Positions 33,282 to 42,132 of a DNA stretch of 64,000 nucleotides are shown here, one piece after another. How positions within the stretch are numbered: position 1 is the first letter of the stretch; every line of letters begins with the position of its first letter. The position numbers and the translations under genes are program-made. The stretch comes from Nonomuraea cypriaca. GTDB taxonomy: Bacteria; Actinomycetota; Actinomycetes; Streptosporangiales; Streptosporangiaceae. The DNA lies in NCBI RefSeq assembly GCF_015645445.1, contig NZ_JADOGI010000033.1:1-64000 (forward strand), in the 5' to 3' direction. The notes below the pieces were generated by a model, which was given only the letters and a program-made list of their open reading frames with translations, was not told where the DNA came from and made no database searches.

Positions 33282-33641
33282 ATGCTCAAGAGTCATCTGC
33301 GTCGAGACCTGCGATCGCTCAAGCGACAGGCGCGTAAGGACCGATGGATCACCGTGGCCGTGCTGGCCGGGGTGGCGGCCGCGTGGGTCAGGCAGCTCCC
33401 GTTCGCCCCGGCCGGCTCCGATGTCCTGTTCGGGCTCTCGTTCCTGCTGATGGCGGGGTCGGGGGTGGCCTGGCTGGTGTCGGCGTGCCACGTGTTCATG
33501 ACGATCCGGCGGAGCGAGGAGCCCGCGTCGGAGATCCGCCGCATCTCCATCACCGACCGCGCCAAGGAATGGGCCTTCCGCGCGCTCGGCGCGTACGCCG
33601 CCTGGCATCTTCTCCACTTCCTCGCATCCCTCCTACGCTGA
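33282..33641 (+). CDS. Small membrane protein of unknown function
   Basis: 119 residues, starting MLKSHLRRDLRSLKRQARKD. A basic N-terminus precedes two or three hydrophobic segments (ITVAVLAGVAAAWV, LFGLSFLLMAGSGVAWLVS and a weaker C-terminal one). No family is recognised. It follows the CRP-NB-ARC gene by 104 bp on the same strand and has an unusually complete ribosome site. The 239-bp spacer after it (33642-33880) has two imperfect copies of TACGGCGGTGCCGGC (33674 and 33738 regions) and no gene I can support. Confidence 0.6.
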   Translation: MLKSHLRRDLRSLKRQARKDRWITVAVLAGVAAAWVRQLPFAPAGSDVLFGLSFLLMAGSGVAWLVSACHVFMTIRRSEEPASEIRRISITDRAKEWAFRALGAYAAWHLLHFLASLLR

Positions 33642-33880
33642 CCCACGCTCTTCTCGTACGGCGCACTTCTCCTACGGCGGTGCCGGCCTGCGGCGCATGG
33701 CTGAGGGCCGGCGGAGTGCGGGCGTCTTTTTTCCTGTACGGCGGTGCCGGCGCGGCGCCACCCGCCATACGTGGCTGGTGGCCTCCAGGGAGACGGCATC
33801 TGACCGCCACGGGGCCGGGCGCCGTAACGGCGTTCCCTTCACCGGCTCCGTGGTTCTCGCCTGGGCCGGGGGCGTCCCGG

Positions 33881-34534
33881 TTACGTGTGTTCCAGTGGTT
33901 CGATGTGGATGCCTGTGCCGGTGTGGGTGAACTTCACTATCTCTGCCGTGGGGAGTTCGGCGACGCCGAGGGCCGTGTCGGCGTGTCTGTCGCACCAGTC
34001 GGCGAGTTCGTGGGGGTTCGTGAGCGGGCCTGTGAAGTGGACGAGGCTGACGTACCAGAGGTCGCGGGTCCGGCCGTACTCCAGGTCTCGGATGCCGCGG
34101 CTCTCCAGCGCGTGGGCGAAGCGCTTCCACATGATGCTCAGCGTGTCGTCCTCGGGGTGGCCGCACACCAGGACGCCGCCCTGATGAGGGCTGACGCCCG
34201 CGAGCCGCAGCCGCGCGGGGGGCAGGTCGGCCGCGGCCTCCTTCAGTGCCTCCGCGTACGCGCGGCGCAGCGGGTCGGCCTCGGGGATCCGGTCGCGGTA
34301 GGGCTCCAGGGACCTGAGCGTCACGTGCAGGGCCGGGCCGCCGTGCACCCAGTGGCCCGGGGCCTCGATGGTCGCGGCCAGTTCTGTCAGGCGGTCCACG
34401 ATCTCTCCTGTGGGGCGGAGCACGGCCGCGGCGCCCCATCGCGTCGCACCCTCGACCATGGGGATGTCGTGGCTCGTCCGGCCGGCCAGGATTGCCGTAC
34501 GTCCTTTGGCTCGAAACTCGGAGAAATCGGACAT
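33881..34534 (-). CDS. 2H phosphoesterase (2'-5' RNA ligase/LigT-like)
   Basis: 217 residues starting MSDFSEFRAKGRTAILAGRT. Two HxT motifs define the 2H active site: ALHVTLRSLEPY (HVT) near residue 70 and SLVHFTGPLTN (HFT) near residue 166. Such enzymes open 2',3'-cyclic phosphates or ligate RNA ends. Length is slightly above that of stand-alone 2H proteins. It is divergent from a kinase-like gene, sharing 43 bp of upstream sequence. Confidence 0.75.
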   Translation of the reverse strand: MSDFSEFRAKGRTAILAGRTSHDIPMVEGATRWGAAAVLRPTGEIVDRLTELAATIEAPGHWVHGGPALHVTLRSLEPYRDRIPEADPLRRAYAEALKEAAADLPPARLRLAGVSPHQGGVLVCGHPEDDTLSIMWKRFAHALESRGIRDLEYGRTRDLWYVSLVHFTGPLTNPHELADWCDRHADTALGVAELPTAEIVKFTHTGTGIHIEPLEHT

Positions 34535-34577
34535 CCGAGCAGTATGCCAAAGGATCACACGTGATAACGATAGTGGC

Positions 34578-35579
34578 GTGGTGAACGAGTGGTGCGAAAG
34601 GTGGCTGGGCGCGACGCCGGTCGGCGAGATCTTCCGGGCCGGGCATCTGTCGGCCGTTCGCGGGGTGGAGCTGTCGGACGGCCGGCGCGTTGTGCTCAAG
34701 TTCCGGCCGCCCGTCGCCCGCGTGCGCGGCTGCGTGGACGTCCAGCGGCGCCTGGCCGCCGCGGGATTTCCGTGCCCGGCGCCCCTGGCCGGCCCCTCTC
34801 CGGTCCTTCCCGACAAGTCCGATGCCCCCGGCGGGCACTCCGGCGCCCCCGGCCTTCCTGGCAGCCCGGCCCCGGAGCTCCCAGGCGGGGACGTGGATGT
34901 TCCTGGTGAGTGGCTGGTCACCGCTGAGGAGTACGTTCCCGGGGGTGGGCAGTTGGATCCCGCGACGGATCGGGCGCGGCCGTTCGCGGCGGCGCTGGCG
35001 CGGCTCGTCCGGCTGGCTCCCCGGCCCGCCGCCGTCTCCTCCCTTGCCCCGGCGCCGCCGTGGCTCGGTTGGGACCATGGCGGGCCCGAAGTCTGGCCGT
35101 GGCCGGACGACCTGGACGTGGACCTCAACGCGCATCCCGGGCCAGGGCGGCTGGACGAGCTGGGCGCACGGGTGCGGGAGCGGCTGCTGGCCACGTCGCT
35201 GCCGTCCGTGATCGGTCACGGGGACTTCGAGTCGCAGAACGTGCGGTGGCTCGGGGGCGCGCTGCATGCCGTACACGATTGGGACAGCGTCGTGGCGCTG
35301 CCGGAGGCCGCCGTGGCGGGGGCCGCCGCGGCGGTGTTCACCGAGACGGGGGCGTCGGAGGCGCGGGCCACCGTGGAGGAGAGCGCGCGGTTCCTGGAGT
35401 GCTACATGGAGGCGCGCGGGGCCGACTGGGGGCGGGAGGAGCGGGAGGTCGCCTGGGCGGCCGGGCTGTGGGTACGCGCGTTCAACGCCAAGAAGGCCGC
35501 GGTGGCCGGCCACGACCTGACCCTCGTCGACCTGCTCGCCCAGCAGCTCGAGGCCCGACTCCGCCAGTCAGGCGCGTAG
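34578..35579 (+). CDS. Aminoglycoside phosphotransferase-like kinase
   Basis: 333 residues from GTG 34578. The catalytic loop is IGHGDFESQNVRW (HGDxxxxN) near residue 215, followed by the metal-binding Asp in HAVHDWDSVVALPE. The N-lobe has VVLKFRPPVARV, giving the ATP-binding Lys. An unusual Pro/Gly-rich insertion (residues about 75-105, for example GHSGAPGLPGSPAPELPGG) separates the lobes. It phosphorylates an unknown small molecule; antibiotic resistance is not implied. It is divergent from the 2H gene and convergent with a TetR gene. Confidence 0.8.
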   Translation: MVNEWCERWLGATPVGEIFRAGHLSAVRGVELSDGRRVVLKFRPPVARVRGCVDVQRRLAAAGFPCPAPLAGPSPVLPDKSDAPGGHSGAPGLPGSPAPELPGGDVDVPGEWLVTAEEYVPGGGQLDPATDRARPFAAALARLVRLAPRPAAVSSLAPAPPWLGWDHGGPEVWPWPDDLDVDLNAHPGPGRLDELGARVRERLLATSLPSVIGHGDFESQNVRWLGGALHAVHDWDSVVALPEAAVAGAAAAVFTETGASEARATVEESARFLECYMEARGADWGREEREVAWAAGLWVRAFNAKKAAVAGHDLTLVDLLAQQLEARLRQSGA

Positions 35580-35585
35580 CCCTGC

Positions 35586-36140
35586 TCAAGGGTGCAGGCC
35601 TGTGCGGATGATGGTGAGCATGCGGGTGCGGGCGGTGGGGTCCGGGGTGTTGCGTTCGCGGTCGATGCAGCCGGTGAGCAGGGACTTCACGTCGGCGATG
35701 TCGGCATCGGCGCGGATCGCGCCGGCCCGCTGCGCCCCTTCGAGCAGGCTCCGCCACGCTCCCATGACGTCGTACTTGCCGTCCGCCGCCACGGCCTCGA
35801 AGTCGAACCCGGCCCCGGCGAGTGCGTCGACGAGCCCGCGGTTGGCGGCGCCCTCGTCGACCATGCGCGAGAAGAACACGAAGAACCCCTCCGCCTCCCC
35901 CTCGCTCTCCGCCAGCTCCTCCGCCATCCGTACGAGCTGCTCCATCCGGTCGAGCAGGATCGCCTGGAACAGCGCCTCCTTGGTCGGGAAGTGCCGGCTG
36001 ACGGTCCCGGTGCCCACCCCCGCGCGTCGGGCGATCTCGTGAACGGGCACCGACAGCCCCTCGGCGGCGAACGTCTCGGCCGCCACCTCCAGGACCCGCG
36101 CCCTGTTGCGCTGGGCGTCGGCGCGCATTGGCCTGCTCAT
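35586..36140 (-). CDS. TetR-family repressor
   Basis: 184 residues with a TetR N-terminal helix-turn-helix (ARVLEVAAETFAAEGLSVPV, IARRAGVGTGTVSRHFPTKE) and a divergent ligand domain. It faces an aldo/keto reductase remnant across a promoter holding two matching operators, so it almost certainly controls that promoter and its own. The natural inducer is unknown. Confidence 0.9.
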   Translation of the reverse strand: MSRPMRADAQRNRARVLEVAAETFAAEGLSVPVHEIARRAGVGTGTVSRHFPTKEALFQAILLDRMEQLVRMAEELAESEGEAEGFFVFFSRMVDEGAANRGLVDALAGAGFDFEAVAADGKYDVMGAWRSLLEGAQRAGAIRADADIADVKSLLTGCIDRERNTPDPTARTRMLTIIRTGLHP

Positions 36141-36162
36141 CCGGATTCCGCTCCAGGACCGA

Positions 36163-36221
36163 TAGACAACCGGGATGGACGTCCCGTATATTCGGGCAAG
36201 TATCCGGGACGGCCATCCCGG
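36163..36221 (+). promoter_or_regulatory. TetR-controlled promoter with two operators
   Basis: TAGACA (36163-36168) and TATATT (36187-36192) are 18 bp apart. CCGGGATGGACGTCCCG (36170-36186) fills the spacer and CGGGACGGCCATCCCGG (36205-36221) lies downstream of the -10. The second is the reverse complement of the first apart from one base, and each is itself nearly palindromic. Confidence 0.8.
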
Positions 36222-36254
36222 ATTCTACCATCGGACTCCGACAGGAGACACGTC

Positions 36255-36434
36255 ATGCGTATGGTCAAACTCGGCGGGGGCCTGGAGGTCTCCGCTCTCG
36301 GCCTCGGGTGCATGGGGCTGAGCGAGTTCTTCGGCCCGACGGACTCCGCGACGCCGTCAGCGGCTCCCGTCGGCGCGGACGAACGACGTCCCACACTTCG
36401 ACCGCCTCATCCCAGGCCGCCGGCGCGTGGGTAG
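36255..36434 (+). pseudogene. Aldo/keto reductase remnant (N-terminus only)
   Basis: A good ribosome site (AGGAGA) precedes an ATG whose first 31 residues or so match aldo/keto reductases (KLGGGLEVSALGLGCMGLSE, then FFGPTDSA). Homology stops near 36350; the frame then runs through unrelated sequence into the 3' end of the opposite-strand FUSC gene and ends at 36434. About 290 residues of the enzyme are missing, so this is a remnant left by a deletion. The TetR gene and its operators upstream look intact. Confidence 0.8.
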
Positions 36435-37609
36435 GCGGCCTTGTGGGGGCCGTGGTCCGGGTCGAACTCGTGGCGGATCCGCGCGCAGCCGTCCACCAGC
36501 GAGCCGAGCAGCAACCGCAGCACGCCGCTCTCCGTGTCCTCGAACCTCGTGACCAGCCGCTGCTGCTGAAGGTCGCCCTCGCCCAGCGCGGCACGCAACT
36601 CCGCCACGTCCTCGGCCCGGCCGCCGCCGATCTGGATCAGCCCGAAAGAACGGAAGACACGGGACAACGCGGCCAGCTCCGCGGCCAGGGGCTCGGGGAG
36701 GACGACTCCAGGCTCGCCCGGCAGGCCGCGTACGCCCGCCGCCAGATCGGTCAGGCCACGCGCGATGCCCCTCAACTGGTGGCAGGCGTGGTCCAGGCAG
36801 GTGGCGGCATCGGCGCCCTGGCGCAGGCGGCGGTCGTACCGGCGGCGGCGCAGTGCCAGGCGGACCGACTCGGCGGCCCGGTCTCCGGCCTCCTTGGCCT
36901 GCTCCAGGCGTTGCGACAGGCCCCTGGCCCGCTCCAGCCAATCGCCGGCCAGGTCCGCGTCCCACTCGCCGCCCAGGCCCCTGGACATGTCCGCGGCCAG
37001 GTCGGAGAGCTCGCCGGACAGGCCGCACAACTCGCTCGCCGCGTGCTCGACGAAGCGCGGCGGGAGGATCAGCAGGTTGGCGGCGATCCCGATGGCGGCG
37101 CCGAGCAGCACGTCCGTGAGCCGGGCGAAGCCGTACGTGTGGCCGAGCGCGAGCACCAGCATCGCCGAGACGGGCAGCTGGACGTTCTGGGCCGGCAGGT
37201 TCAGCAGCCGGGTCAGCACCAGCCCACCCGCCACCAGCACCGCCATCGTCACCGCGTTGACGCCGACCAGCCAGGTGATCGCCGTGGCGGCGCCCACGCC
37301 CACCACCACGGCCACGATCTGCTGCAGGCCCCGCACCACGGTGCCGTACGCGGTCGCGGAGACGGTCAGCAGCACCCCCACGGGCACGAGCACCGGCAGG
37401 GGCACCTTGAGCAGGTACGCCGCCAGCCACCAGGCGAAGACACAGGCCCCCGTGACCTTGACCGTCTGGACCAGCGCGTCCCGCTCCATGCGCAGCCAGC
37501 CGCGGAAGCCCAGGCTCCGTTCCCGCGCGAGTGCCGCCGTCACGCCCGACACGAGGCGATCGAACGGGGAATCGGCCGGCCGCTCCCTGCGCCCCGATTC
37601 GCTCTCCAT
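36407..37609 (-). CDS. FUSC/aromatic-acid-exporter-like membrane protein
   Basis: 400 residues from ATG 37609, which is preceded by GGGAGG with 5-bp spacing. Five or six membrane helices fill residues 45-180 (VKVTGACVFAWWLAAYLL, VPLPVLVPVGVLLTVSATA, IVAVVVGVGAATAITWLVG), followed by a cytoplasmic helical domain with Arg/Glu-rich coiled coils. The half-size FUSC layout matches aromatic acid exporters and the YccS N-terminal half. The C-terminal end overlaps the aldo/keto reductase remnant, where the deletion junction lies. Confidence 0.8.
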   Translation of the reverse strand: MESESGRRERPADSPFDRLVSGVTAALARERSLGFRGWLRMERDALVQTVKVTGACVFAWWLAAYLLKVPLPVLVPVGVLLTVSATAYGTVVRGLQQIVAVVVGVGAATAITWLVGVNAVTMAVLVAGGLVLTRLLNLPAQNVQLPVSAMLVLALGHTYGFARLTDVLLGAAIGIAANLLILPPRFVEHAASELCGLSGELSDLAADMSRGLGGEWDADLAGDWLERARGLSQRLEQAKEAGDRAAESVRLALRRRRYDRRLRQGADAATCLDHACHQLRGIARGLTDLAAGVRGLPGEPGVVLPEPLAAELAALSRVFRSFGLIQIGGGRAEDVAELRAALGEGDLQQQRLVTRFEDTESGVLRLLLGSLVDGCARIRHEFDPDHGPHKAAYPRAGGLG

Positions 37610-37689
37610 GCCAACCTCCCTGCCCACCCGCGCGGCGGATAGAGCCAGGCGTATGGGGGTAGCGGCAGGTCGAAGAGGAGGTGAGGCGG

Positions 37690-38298
37690 GTGGCTGGCGA
37701 TCTGGTCGTTCCTGAGGCCGCTCAAGGAGTGGTGGTGTTCGTGCACGGTAGCGGGAGCAGCCGGCTCAGTCCGCGCAACCGCTACGTGGCAGGCGCGCTC
37801 AACGAGGCGGGGCTCGGCACGCTGCTGTTCGACCTGCTCACACCGGAGGAGGAGGCCGACCGGGCGAACGTCTTCGACATCGGGCTGCTGGCCGAGCGGC
37901 TGTTGCAGCGTACCGGGTGGGTGCGCGAGCAACCCGAGGCGAAGGGGCTGCCGGTCGGCTACTTCGGCGCCAGCACCGGCGCCGCGGCGGCGTTGTGGGC
38001 GGCCGCCGAGCCGGGCAACGCGATCGCCGCGATCGTCTCGCGCGGCGGGCGCCCCGACCTGGCCGGGGAACGGCTGGCGGCGGTACGCGCGCCGACCCTG
38101 CTCATCGTGGGCGGCCGCGATCCGGTGGTGATCGAGCTGAACGAGGAGGCCCAGCGGCGCCTGCGGGCCGAAAGCAAGATGACGATCGTACCCGGCGCCA
38201 CCCACCTGTTCGAGGAGGCGGGGGCGCTGGAGGCGGTGGCCGGGCATGCCCGCGAGTGGTTCACCACCCACTTCGCCGGACCCCACGCATCGGGGTAA
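37690..38298 (+). CDS. Alpha/beta hydrolase (dienelactone-hydrolase-like)
   Basis: 202 residues from GTG 37690, spaced 8 bp from GAGGAGG (37675-37681). The catalytic triad is visible: Ser in YFGASTGAAAALWAA, Asp in LLIVGGRDPVVIE and His in VPGATHLFEEAG; the oxyanion hole lies in VVVFVHGSGSSR. The small size fits DLH/UPF0227-like hydrolases of unknown substrate. It is divergent from the FUSC gene. Confidence 0.82.
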   Translation: MAGDLVVPEAAQGVVVFVHGSGSSRLSPRNRYVAGALNEAGLGTLLFDLLTPEEEADRANVFDIGLLAERLLQRTGWVREQPEAKGLPVGYFGASTGAAAALWAAAEPGNAIAAIVSRGGRPDLAGERLAAVRAPTLLIVGGRDPVVIELNEEAQRRLRAESKMTIVPGATHLFEEAGALEAVAGHAREWFTTHFAGPHASG

Positions 38299-38434
38299 AT
38301 AGGTGAAAGAATCACATATAGGTGCAATTCCCCCGAGGCTATTCCGCCGATGAATACGCACGTCCCGAAAGCGGTCAATTACGTTGCCGTGACTCACCAT
38401 CTGTGCCAACGTCAAGTGCGGACGACATCCGAAC

Positions 38435-39085
38435 ATGACGGCGGTTGTGGAAGTGCCACTTCTGGAGCTATCTGGCCTGGTCTGGGAAACGCATGGGAGC
38501 CGGCGCGGCCTGTCGCCCGATCCGCTGACGGTCGACTCCGGGCACACCGCCGTGGTGGTGGCCGGGCACTCCTGCGAGGCCGACGCGTTCGCCGACGTCC
38601 TGCTCGGTCTGGAGATGCCGGTCCGCGGCCAGATCAAGATCGGTGACCAGGAGATCGCCATGCGGCCGCCCGAGGAGCGCGAGCTCGGGCTGGTCCCGGC
38701 GGGCGCCGGGCTGCTGCCGCACCTGACCGTCGAGAAGAACCTGGCGCTGGCCGCCAGTGACGGTCTGGCGCCGTCGTTCGCACAGGGCCGGGTCGCGTTC
38801 ATGGCCAGGCGGATGGGCATCCAGGGGTTCCTGCGCTCCCGCCCTCACGAACTGGCGCACGACGAACGGCTGAGCGTCGCGCTGGCCCGGGCCATGTGCA
38901 GGTTCGTGCCCGTCAGGGTGATGGTGATCGAGGACCGTACCGGCTCCGGGCCCTGCCACGCGGCCGTGAGCGCGGCGCTGGGCGCCGAACTGGCGGTGCT
39001 CGTCGTGACCGACGACCGGACCAGGGTGGCCAGCCTGGCCTCCCCGTCGCACTTCTGGGAGGTCGCCGATGTCGTTGAGCCGTAG
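38435..39085 (+). CDS. Degenerate ABC-transporter ATPase-like protein
   Basis: 216 residues with the overall plan of an ABC nucleotide-binding domain (LLELSGLVWETHGSRR; GDQEIAMRPPEERELGLVP; LLPHLTVEKNLALAAS), but all key motifs are eroded. Walker A is GHSCEADA (44-51, no Lys); the Q-loop is replaced by LVPAGAGLLP; the signature is ELAHDERLSVALARAM instead of LSGGQ; Walker B is RVMVIEDR. ATP hydrolysis is very unlikely. It overlaps the binding-protein gene by 17 bp and is first in a four-gene operon. It may be a regulatory or structural stand-in for the motor domain. Confidence 0.7.
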   Translation: MTAVVEVPLLELSGLVWETHGSRRGLSPDPLTVDSGHTAVVVAGHSCEADAFADVLLGLEMPVRGQIKIGDQEIAMRPPEERELGLVPAGAGLLPHLTVEKNLALAASDGLAPSFAQGRVAFMARRMGIQGFLRSRPHELAHDERLSVALARAMCRFVPVRVMVIEDRTGSGPCHAAVSAALGAELAVLVVTDDRTRVASLASPSHFWEVADVVEP

Positions 39086-40304
39086 GGGGTTCCTGGCGGC
39101 GATCCCGGCGGCGGTATCGGCCGGGGCTCTCGCGGGCTGCGCCGGAGAGCCGCCGCTGCGGGTGGCGGTGGTGTGGAGCGGCGACGAGCTGCGGCGCTTC
39201 CTCGGCGTGGTCAGGGGGTACGGACCCCCGGTCAGCGTCTTCTCCGCGGGCGACGACATCGGCACGCTGCTGCGCGGGCCCGCCGAGCAGGCCATCCCCG
39301 ACGTGGCCGTGATCCCCAGGCTGGGCCTGCTGCGCGACGGGAACATCCGCACCCGCGTCCAGCCGCTGCCCGCCGCCGGCTCGACGCCGGAGTTCTGGAG
39401 CGGCCTCGTCTCGCCGGGCGGCGGCCGGGTGCTCGGCTCCTGGTTCAAGATCGCGCACAAGTCGCTCGTCTGGTATCGGGAGGGGGCCTCGTTCCGTCCC
39501 CCGGCGAGCCTGGAGGCGTGGCGGGACGCGCCGGGCAGGTTGTCCGTCGGGGCGGCCGACGGCTGGGTGTTGTGCGGGTGGTTCGAGAACGTCCTGCTCG
39601 CCCGCGACCCCCTCGCGTACGACGACCTGTTCACCTGGGGCGAGAACAGCCCGGATCTCTGGAAGACGGACGCCGTCCTCGAGGCGCTGACCCTGCTCGC
39701 GGAGATCTGGCGCGGCGGCCTCGACTCCGAGCAGGGCAGACGCGCGCTGACCCAGGAGTTCCACGACTCGATACTCAACGTCTTCCACTACGGCACCGCC
39801 GACGTGGTGGCCGCTCCCGACTTCGCCTGGCCGGTCATCGCCCGCTACGGCGACACCGACGTCGCGCGATCCTTCCGCTTTCCCGCGCTCGCGGGCAGGG
39901 AGCTGCCGCTGGTGGCCGGGGGCGACGTGGCCGTGGCCATGTGGGTGGGCGGGCAACGGGCGGTCAACTTCGTGACCTGGCTGACCAGGCCACGCGGCGG
40001 TGACCGCACCGATCCGCTGGAGCAGTGGGTGGGCGAGGGCGGCTTCCTGACGACGTTCACCTCGCCGGACAGCTCCCCCGTGCCGCTGCGCGAGCGCGCG
40101 CGGGAGCTGGCCCAGGCGACCAACGGCCGCTACGCGCTGTCCGACCGGATGCTCGGCAATCTGGAAGGCGGCGACGGGCGCGGGTTGTCGCGCGTACTCA
40201 CCGAGTTGTTCTCCGCCGTCACCGTCTACCGCGAGGACCCCGGCTCGGCGGCGCGCGCGGCCCGCGACAAGCTCGTCGCCGCCGTCGGAGCGGGCGCCCT
40301 GTGA
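39069..40304 (+). CDS. Tat-exported solute-binding lipoprotein
   Basis: 411 residues. The N-terminus has a twin-arginine signal (LSRRGFLAAIPAAVSAG) ending in a lipobox LAGC, so it is probably a Tat-exported lipoprotein. The rest resembles extracellular binding proteins (type 2 periplasmic fold; LGRDPLAYDD-like segments, LWKTDAVLEALTLLAEIWRG, FHYGTADVVAAPDFAWPVIA). It is followed by a fused permease, giving an ABC importer arrangement, but the operon's ATPase is degenerate. The ligand is unknown. Confidence 0.8.
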   Translation: MSLSRRGFLAAIPAAVSAGALAGCAGEPPLRVAVVWSGDELRRFLGVVRGYGPPVSVFSAGDDIGTLLRGPAEQAIPDVAVIPRLGLLRDGNIRTRVQPLPAAGSTPEFWSGLVSPGGGRVLGSWFKIAHKSLVWYREGASFRPPASLEAWRDAPGRLSVGAADGWVLCGWFENVLLARDPLAYDDLFTWGENSPDLWKTDAVLEALTLLAEIWRGGLDSEQGRRALTQEFHDSILNVFHYGTADVVAAPDFAWPVIARYGDTDVARSFRFPALAGRELPLVAGGDVAVAMWVGGQRAVNFVTWLTRPRGGDRTDPLEQWVGEGGFLTTFTSPDSSPVPLRERARELAQATNGRYALSDRMLGNLEGGDGRGLSRVLTELFSAVTVYREDPGSAARAARDKLVAAVGAGAL

Positions 40305-40335
40305 ACGCGGCCTCCAGGGTGAGGAGCACGAGCTC

Positions 40336-42132
40336 ATGAGCGAGCGGAACGCGTTCATGTTCGAGGTGGCGCCGCACCACGACGCGCGCGTGCCCGCCGT
40401 CAGGCCCGGACTCGGGCGCTGGCGGGCGGCCTTCTACCTGCTGCTCGCGGTGCTGCTGGCGGCCGGCGTCATCCTGGCACCGCTGATGGTGACGGTGTTC
40501 ATCAGCCTGTCCGACGGGCTCGGCGCGTACGCCGTGCTGGCCCACGACCAGGTGCTCCAGGCGCTCGGCAACTCGTTCGTGTGGCTCGTGCTTGCCGTGC
40601 TCGTGTGCGCGGTGGGGCTCGGCCTGGCCTGGCTGGCCAGGAACGCCGGGCCGGTGCTCGGCGGCGTGCTGCGCTTCCTGCTGGTGCTGCCGGCCGTGGT
40701 CTCACCGCTCACCACGGGCGCGATCTTCCGGATGCTGTTCGACACCAACGGGCGGCGCGGCCTGGTCAACGCCCTGCTCGGCGCGGACATGGCCTTCCTC
40801 GGGCCCGGCTGGATCTGGCTGGTGCTCGGGTTGGCGTTCGTCTGGCAGTGGGCCGGGATCGCGTTCCTGGTCTTTCACGAGGCTCTGGCCAGGCTGCCGG
40901 GCAACCTGCTGCGGATGGCCAGGGCGTTCGGTGTCGGCCGGCGGCACCGGCTGTGGTCCGTCGTCGTGCCCGCGCTGGCCGGGCCGGCGGCGCTGGCGTA
41001 CCTGTTCGCGCTGGTGGCGGCGGCGCGCGTGTTCGACCTCGTGCTGATGGGCGCGCCCGGGTCGATGCAGACCATGGTCGAGGGCGGCGGGCTGTTCTGG
41101 TGGCGGAACAACGACGATCTCGGCGACGCTCGGGCCGCCGCGCTGGCCGTGGCGTTGTCGCTGCTCGTGGCCGTGATGGCCTCGGTCGCCCTGCTGGGAC
41201 TGCGCGGGCGCGCGGGCTGGTCCGAGCCGGCACCCCAACCGGCTGCCACCCGCTGGTCCGGTGCGGCCGCCGCCCGCCCCTCCCGGCTTGCGTCCCAACC
41301 CGCCACAGCCCGCTCGTCCGGGCCGGCGCCCCGGAGGGCCGCCGTGGTTCGGCGCGGGTGGCGGCTTTGGGTGTTGTGCCTGGTCGTGTCGGTGCTGTGG
41401 TTGCTGCCGTTCGCGGCGCTCGTGCTCACCTCGCTGCGCGACCCGACCGACGCGGCGCTGACCGGGTGGTGGCACGGCGGGCCGTGGACGCTCGGCTCCT
41501 ACGCGGAGGTGCTGGGCGACCGTGCCTACGTGAACGCGCTGGGCACCACCTTCCTGCGGGCCGCCGTGGTCGTCGGGCTGGTCCTGCTGGCCGCCGTGCC
41601 CACCGCGTACGTCATGGCCCACGAGCACCTGCTGCCGCGCCGATCCTGGCGGCCCGTCCTGCTGGTCGCGGTGGCCCTGGCCGCGTTGCCGCCGCAGGCG
41701 TTCGCCGTGCCGCTGCAGGAGTGGCTCAGTCTCGTGGGCATCGCGCCCGCGCTGGCCATCGTGCACGCGGCGCTGGTGATCCCGCTGGCGGTGCTGGTGC
41801 TGCACGCCGCGTTCACCCGGGTGGCGACGCCGATGCTGACGCGGCACCGCTGGGAGCTGTTCCACGTCGTACGCGAGGCGCGTCCGGCCGTGGTGCTGGC
41901 CGGCGTGCTGGCGTTCGTCCTCGTGTGGAACGACACCGTCGTGGTGCTGCTGCTCAACTGGCCGTCGGGCGACCATCTGCCGCTGATGCTGCTGGAGCAT
42001 TCGCGCCACTTCACGAGCTCCGCGGGCACGCTGGCGGCGCAGGCGGCGATCGCCACCGCGGTGCCCGTGCTGCTGGTCGTCGCCACGAGCCGGTGGCTGT
42101 ATCGGGGGCTGACGCAGGGGGTTCGCCGATGA
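40336..42132 (+). CDS. Fused two-permease ABC transporter subunit
   Basis: 598 residues with two successive permease domains, each with about six helices (first roughly 30-290, second 330-598). EAA-type loops are seen as EALARLPGNLLRMARAFGVG and in VREARPAVVLAGVLAFVLVW. A Ser/Pro/Ala linker with near repeats (RWSGAAAARPSRLASQPATA) joins the halves. It resembles sugar-type (CUT1) permease pairs joined in one chain. The stop overlaps the STAND gene start by 4 bp (ATGA). Confidence 0.8.
   Translation: MSERNAFMFEVAPHHDARVPAVRPGLGRWRAAFYLLLAVLLAAGVILAPLMVTVFISLSDGLGAYAVLAHDQVLQALGNSFVWLVLAVLVCAVGLGLAWLARNAGPVLGGVLRFLLVLPAVVSPLTTGAIFRMLFDTNGRRGLVNALLGADMAFLGPGWIWLVLGLAFVWQWAGIAFLVFHEALARLPGNLLRMARAFGVGRRHRLWSVVVPALAGPAALAYLFALVAAARVFDLVLMGAPGSMQTMVEGGGLFWWRNNDDLGDARAAALAVALSLLVAVMASVALLGLRGRAGWSEPAPQPAATRWSGAAAARPSRLASQPATARSSGPAPRRAAVVRRGWRLWVLCLVVSVLWLLPFAALVLTSLRDPTDAALTGWWHGGPWTLGSYAEVLGDRAYVNALGTTFLRAAVVVGLVLLAAVPTAYVMAHEHLLPRRSWRPVLLVAVALAALPPQAFAVPLQEWLSLVGIAPALAIVHAALVIPLAVLVLHAAFTRVATPMLTRHRWELFHVVREARPAVVLAGVLAFVLVWNDTVVVLLLNWPSGDHLPLMLLEHSRHFTSSAGTLAAQAAIATAVPVLLVVATSRWLYRGLTQGVRR

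Noticed and set aside
34578..35579. Antibiotic resistance gene
   Set aside because: The APH-like motifs are shared by many metabolic kinases and nothing nearby supports a resistance role.
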